From Anas platyrhynchos (Eukaryota > Chordata > Aves > Anseriformes > Anatidae), in NCBI RefSeq assembly GCF_047663525.1, contig NC_092602.1, forward strand, positions 2,487,501 through 2,551,500: DNA of 64,000 nt, in the 5' to 3' direction. This document shows positions 62,301-64,000 of the stretch, in pieces. Under the pieces are notes generated by a model that worked only from the letters and a program-made list of their open reading frames with translations, had not been told where the DNA came from and ran no database searches. The position numbers and the translations under genes are program-made. The stretch's first letter is position 1. Each line of letters opens with the position of its first letter.

Positions 62301-63864
62301 AAGATTAAAATGGTAAAGAACCAAAACTGCTAATTCAACTGATGTTGTAACTGTATTTTGAAATGTTTCAGTGTACTCCAAAATGTCTGCCATTAAATGT
62401 TTTCACCATTAATTCTAAGATCACTAAATTTTAATTATTATTTCAAACATTTCAAGATCCAATTAGTACTGTGATGTAGTCATCAGTGGAAATCAGCTTC
62501 ACTTAGTTAACACATTACATTTCTTTTTCCTTCAGTTTATTTTTATTTTGTCATCTTATAGTGATTTTAATATTCTAGTTATTTATTTCAGATTCAACTT
62601 TTAATTTCCCTGTTTTTATCATTCATGTTTGTAATTTTATTTTACTCCATTTGACCATATTCGTTAGGCTAGTAATCTGGCCAAAGAACTGCAGGGCAAA
62701 GAGCAAAAGCTTCTTGACCTTGAGAAAAACTTGAGTGCAGTAAATCAAGTTAAAGATTCTTTGGAAAAGGAACTTCAGATTTTGGTGAGTAATACTCAAA
62801 AATTTTGACTTTATCCGTTGGATTTTGGGTTTTGTGGTGAGAGCATAATTGAATTCAGAGGATCCGTTCTGCCTGAGCAGTCTTTCAAAGCTATGATCTT
62901 CATGAACAGAAGGCAGTGGCTCATGACTAATAAGATCCATCTCGGAATGAAAAGAGCATTTCACCTGACTTGTGTTATCAGGTGATTTGTTTAAATAGAA
63001 CTCATCCATTAGAGATTTCAGATAAAATATTAAGCCAAGTCAAAAGAATTGTGCAGCTTTAAATTTAGACTACTCTTGAAGGAACACATGGCCCTTTATC
63101 ATTATAACTATTGTATAAATTAATGCTTGCTACAGGAATGGCTCACAAATGATTCTTAAAGATATTTTTCACCTGATTTCTCATTTTGCAAATTTAATTA
63201 ATTTTGCAAGTAGGTATCCTGTGGATGGGTGGGATTCTCCTGAGAAACTCGCTAGTTAGCAATAGAAAGACAAGCTGCTTAATTTTTACTGTCCCTGTCA
63301 TAAAGTCTTTCTGTGGCCATAGTAAATATCTGAAGCTGATGGAGAAGTCTTATTTATTGTCTTCCTTAGCATCCTACCTTTTTTTTCAGTCTAGCATCTC
63401 TTCCTGCTGGTAAAGCTGTAAAATGCTCATGTAAGATTGATCACAGGGTTGCAGAAGTCCATTGTGCAACACATGAGTAACATGGATAGCTTCTGACATC
63501 GAGAGGCCCAAACATGATGTCTCCTACATGAGTCTCTGTAGCTGCAGTTCTGTTGCTATGCTTGCTGATGGAGAAGTTATTTTGAAAGTTTAGGGAATTG
63601 CTTGCAAACAAGGCAAGGGAGAAATCCTGCATTATGTTGTTGAATATAGCAGTGCTAAGCTGTAGTTCAAAAACTTCAGGTCTGTTTATGATAGGAGTGA
63701 AAACTTGATATATTTCCTACATGAAAAAATACCTAATATAAATTCAGTGGTTGAATTATACTGTTAACATCAAACCTGACCTTAGGTTTTTGTCTATTTT
63801 TTTCAGAAAGAAAAGTTTACTAGTGCAGCTGATGAAGCAGAAAATGTTCAACAAACTATGCAAG
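32301..63864 (+). CDS. CLIP1: CLIP1 (CLIP-170/restin), 5' part, 12 coding exons; runs off window
   Basis: CAP-Gly domain linker protein 1 tracks growing microtubule plus ends, binds EB proteins and tubulin through its CAP-Gly domains, and recruits dynactin through C-terminal zinc knuckles that lie beyond this window. Exons: 32301-32394, 32837-33405, 44938-45062, 46111-46327, 49579-49776, 50171-50274, 52081-52141, 53153-53185, 57188-57292, 60301-61245, 62668-62784, 63807-63864. They join in frame to residue 875 plus one base. CAP-Gly 1 is about residues 58-125 (G-K-N-D-G at 98-102) and CAP-Gly 2 about 212-280 (G-K-N-D-G at 253-257). A Ser-rich linker follows each, and a long coiled coil starts near 336. 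The human protein is about 1400 residues, so roughly 60 percent is here. Start: A at -3; a second in-frame ATG at codon 3. Confidence 0.96.
32395..32836 (+). other. CLIP1: CLIP1 intron 2
   Basis: 442 bp, GT-AG. No feature recognised. Confidence 0.85.
32837..33405 (+). CDS. CLIP1: CLIP1 coding exon 3 (CAP-Gly 1)
   Basis: 569 nt: completes Ala32 and encodes residues 33-221. It includes the whole first CAP-Gly domain (V-G-E-R-V-W-V-N-G through G-I-F-T-R-P-S-K-L), with G-K-N-D-G at 98-102, and then a Ser/Thr/Pro-rich linker. It ends at the start of CAP-Gly 2 (K-I-G-D-R-V-L). Donor GTAAGA, phase 0. Confidence 0.98.
39960..39989 (+). repeat. 15-bp tandem duplication
   Basis: TAGACCATACAACTT (39960-39974) is followed directly by TAGACCATACAACTG (39975-39989), differing at the last base. 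It looks recent. Confidence 0.8.
40250..40745 (+). mobile_element. Old CR1 LINE copy, 3' part
   Basis: Alignable by eye to amniote CR1 over several blocks: GGAGAGGATTCAGAACACAG, then GAACTCAATCTGTTTTATCT, GTCAGTGGCTAGAAGCCACA, GATGACCTGGTGGTTCCCTC and TGGCCTTGTG. Heavily diverged from the coding frame, so long dead. The 5' edge could extend to about 39840. It lies in gene orientation inside CLIP1 intron 3. Confidence 0.72.
40871..40910 (+). repeat. 14-bp tandem repeat, about 2.8 copies
   Basis: Unit TGTTGAGCGTTAGG, then GGTTGAGTGTTAGG, then a partial TGTTGAGTGCTT. It lies about 125 bp after the CR1 end. Confidence 0.75.
44938..45062 (+). CDS. CLIP1: CLIP1 coding exon 4 (CAP-Gly 2, first part)
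   Basis: Residues 222-262 ([11 protein letters not shown]) through [10 protein letters not shown], plus AG of Arg263. Acceptor CTTCAAG, donor GTTAGT. Confidence 0.97.
45063..46110 (+). other. CLIP1: CLIP1 intron 4
   Basis: 1.05 kb, GT-AG, AT-rich, nothing recognised. Confidence 0.8.
46111..46327 (+). CDS. CLIP1: CLIP1 coding exon 5 (CAP-Gly 2 end, Ser-rich)
   Basis: Completes Arg263 and encodes residues 264-335: [13 protein letters not shown] closes CAP-Gly 2. It is followed by a basic stretch and the Ser-rich block ([11 protein letters not shown]), the region known in mammals to carry regulatory phosphorylation and to aid microtubule binding. Donor GTAAGC. Confidence 0.97.
46328..49578 (+). 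other. CLIP1: CLIP1 intron 5
   Basis: 3.25 kb, GT-AG. No exon or repeat family recognised. An AATAAA near 47670 has no gene attached. Confidence 0.75.
49579..49776 (+). CDS. CLIP1: CLIP1 coding exon 6 (coiled-coil start)
   Basis: 66 codons, residues 336-401, [11 protein letters not shown] to R-D-G-H-D-R. Heptad-like leucines mark the start of the coiled coil. The last codon is CGG (Arg), where human has Gln as I recall. Phase 0 both ends, donor GTAAGA. Confidence 0.97.
49777..50170 (+). other. CLIP1: CLIP1 intron 6
   Basis: 394 bp, GT-AG. A T tract near 50011-50026; nothing else. Confidence 0.85.
50171..50274 (+). CDS. CLIP1: CLIP1 coding exon 7
   Basis: Residues 402-435 ([11 protein letters not shown]) plus AG of Arg436. 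Coiled coil. Donor GTAACC. Confidence 0.97.
50275..52080 (+). other. CLIP1: CLIP1 intron 7
   Basis: 1.8 kb, GT-AG, nothing recognised. Confidence 0.75.
52081..52141 (+). CDS. CLIP1: CLIP1 coding exon 8
   Basis: Completes Arg436 and encodes residues 437-456 ([13 protein letters not shown]). Phase 0 at the 3' end, which lets the next two exons be used or skipped without frame change. Confidence 0.97.
52142..53152 (+). other. CLIP1: CLIP1 intron 8
   Basis: 1.0 kb, GT-AG, AT-rich, ending in a T-rich tract interrupted before TACTGATAG. Confidence 0.8.
53153..53185 (+). CDS. CLIP1: CLIP1 alternative exon 9 (11 codons)
   Basis: A 33-nt exon, [11 protein letters not shown], residues 457-467, phase 0 on both sides. 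Its size matches the 11-residue insert of the CLIP-170(11) isoforms described from muscle. It would be missed by ORF-based methods. Alternative use here is inferred from the family. Confidence 0.92.
53186..57187 (+). other. CLIP1: CLIP1 intron 9
   Basis: 4.0 kb between the two cassette exons. It contains a hairpin at 55793-55821, an A tract near 56700-56717, AT-rich microsatellite-like sequence near 56851-56871 and a cytosine/thymine-rich stretch before exon 10. Confidence 0.75.
55793..55821. repeat. Perfect inverted repeat, 11-bp stem
   Basis: TACTTTACTAC (55793-55803), 7-nt loop TTGTTCT, GTAGTAAAGTA (55811-55821). A further direct copy of the left arm lies just upstream (55771-55784). Confidence 0.8.
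57188..57292 (+). CDS. CLIP1: CLIP1 alternative exon 10 (35 codons)
   Basis: 105 nt, [13 protein letters not shown] to E-L-E-D-T-R, residues 468-502, phase 0 on both sides. The length equals the 35-residue insert that separates restin from the shorter CLIP-170 form. Acceptor CACTAACAG, donor GTAATG. Confidence 0.95.
57293..60300 (+). other. CLIP1: CLIP1 intron 10
   Basis: 3.0 kb, GT-AG. A short GT repeat near 57470-57482 and a T tract near 59025-59043. No exon seen. Confidence 0.75.
60301..61245 (+). CDS. CLIP1: CLIP1 coding exon 11 (large coiled-coil exon)
   Basis: 945 nt, 315 codons, residues 503-817, [13 protein letters not shown] to V-D-E-S-S-K. Continuous heptad-rich Glu/Lys/Leu coiled coil. 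Phase 0 both ends, donor GTTTGT. The open frame carries on past 61245 into intron, so the exon end is set by the donor and by the match to the family. Confidence 0.98.
61246..62667 (+). other. CLIP1: CLIP1 intron 11
   Basis: 1.4 kb, GT-AG, with an A/G-rich tract near 61774-61802. Nothing else recognised. Confidence 0.75.
62668..62784 (+). CDS. CLIP1: CLIP1 coding exon 12
   Basis: 39 codons, residues 818-856, [11 protein letters not shown] to L-E-K-E-L-Q-I-L. Acceptor ATTCGTTAG, donor GTGAGT. Confidence 0.97.
62785..63806 (+). other. CLIP1: CLIP1 intron 12
   Basis: 1.0 kb, GT-AG, nothing recognised. Confidence 0.8.
63807..63864 (+). CDS. CLIP1: CLIP1 coding exon 13 (last in window)
   Basis: 19 codons, residues 857-875, [19 protein letters not shown] plus the first base of the next codon. 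Acceptor TTTTTTCAG, donor GTATGT. The gene continues to the right; bases 63865-64000 are the start of intron 13. Confidence 0.95.
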
Positions 63865-64000
63865 GTATGTCTGCTACTAAAGTACATGAAGATCTTAAAA
63901 GCTGCAGAAAACTATACTGCGAAATAAAGGTGTTTTCTTTCATGTGCTTTCAAATTTAAACCTGGCAATAAACTAGTTTCAGTAGCTAGGGAAAGGACAG

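Noticed and set aside
1..64000. CRISPR arrays, tRNA, rRNA, bacterial-type operons or novel defence systems
   Set aside because: No regularly spaced repeats, cloverleaf-like elements or operon structure seen; the window is ordinary vertebrate gene territory.

Overview
The window is vertebrate nuclear DNA, most likely from a bird or another sauropsid. Two CR1-type LINE remnants with the typical amniote CR1 3' part support this, as do introns much shorter than those of the human orthologues. I cannot name the species from sequence alone. All real genes lie on the + strand in the order RSRC2 (last codons only), ZCCHC8, CLIP1, which matches the order I recall for human 12q24.31.

Layout. Bases 1-22 hold the last six codons and stop of RSRC2, followed by its 3' UTR and poly(A) signal (458-463). 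A CpG-rich promoter with three ACTACA-type (ZNF143/THAP11-like) elements leads into ZCCHC8. I rebuilt ZCCHC8 completely as 14 coding exons (1306-13010), 2145 nt in frame, 714 residues plus stop. About 6 kb of intergenic DNA with no gene I can support follows. A second, larger CpG island (about 19.79-20.72 kb) is the likely CLIP1 promoter and non-coding first exon. The CLIP1 start codon is 11.8 kb further on at 32301. Twelve coding exons (2626 nt, residues 1-875 plus one base) follow, and the gene runs off the right edge.

Function. ZCCHC8 is the scaffold of the nuclear exosome targeting (NEXT) complex. CLIP1 is CLIP-170, a microtubule plus-end tracking protein with two CAP-Gly domains and a long coiled coil. 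The two genes are neighbours with no evident functional link.

The best observation concerns ZCCHC8 splicing. Intron 1 is an AT-AC intron with the marks of the minor (U12) spliceosome: a donor beginning ATATCCT, a perfect TTCCTTAAC branch site and an AC acceptor 12 nt after the branch A. Intron 6 looks like a second U12-type intron of the GT-AG subtype. Exon 1 appears to lack a donor until this is recognised, and an ordinary GT-AG gene caller would break the gene there. CLIP1 carries the 33-nt (11 codon) and 105-nt (35 codon) phase-0 exons that match the known alternative CLIP-170/restin inserts. I found no new mobile system, CRISPR array, tRNA or rRNA. The rest of the window is intron and intergenic sequence with simple repeats and small inverted repeats.
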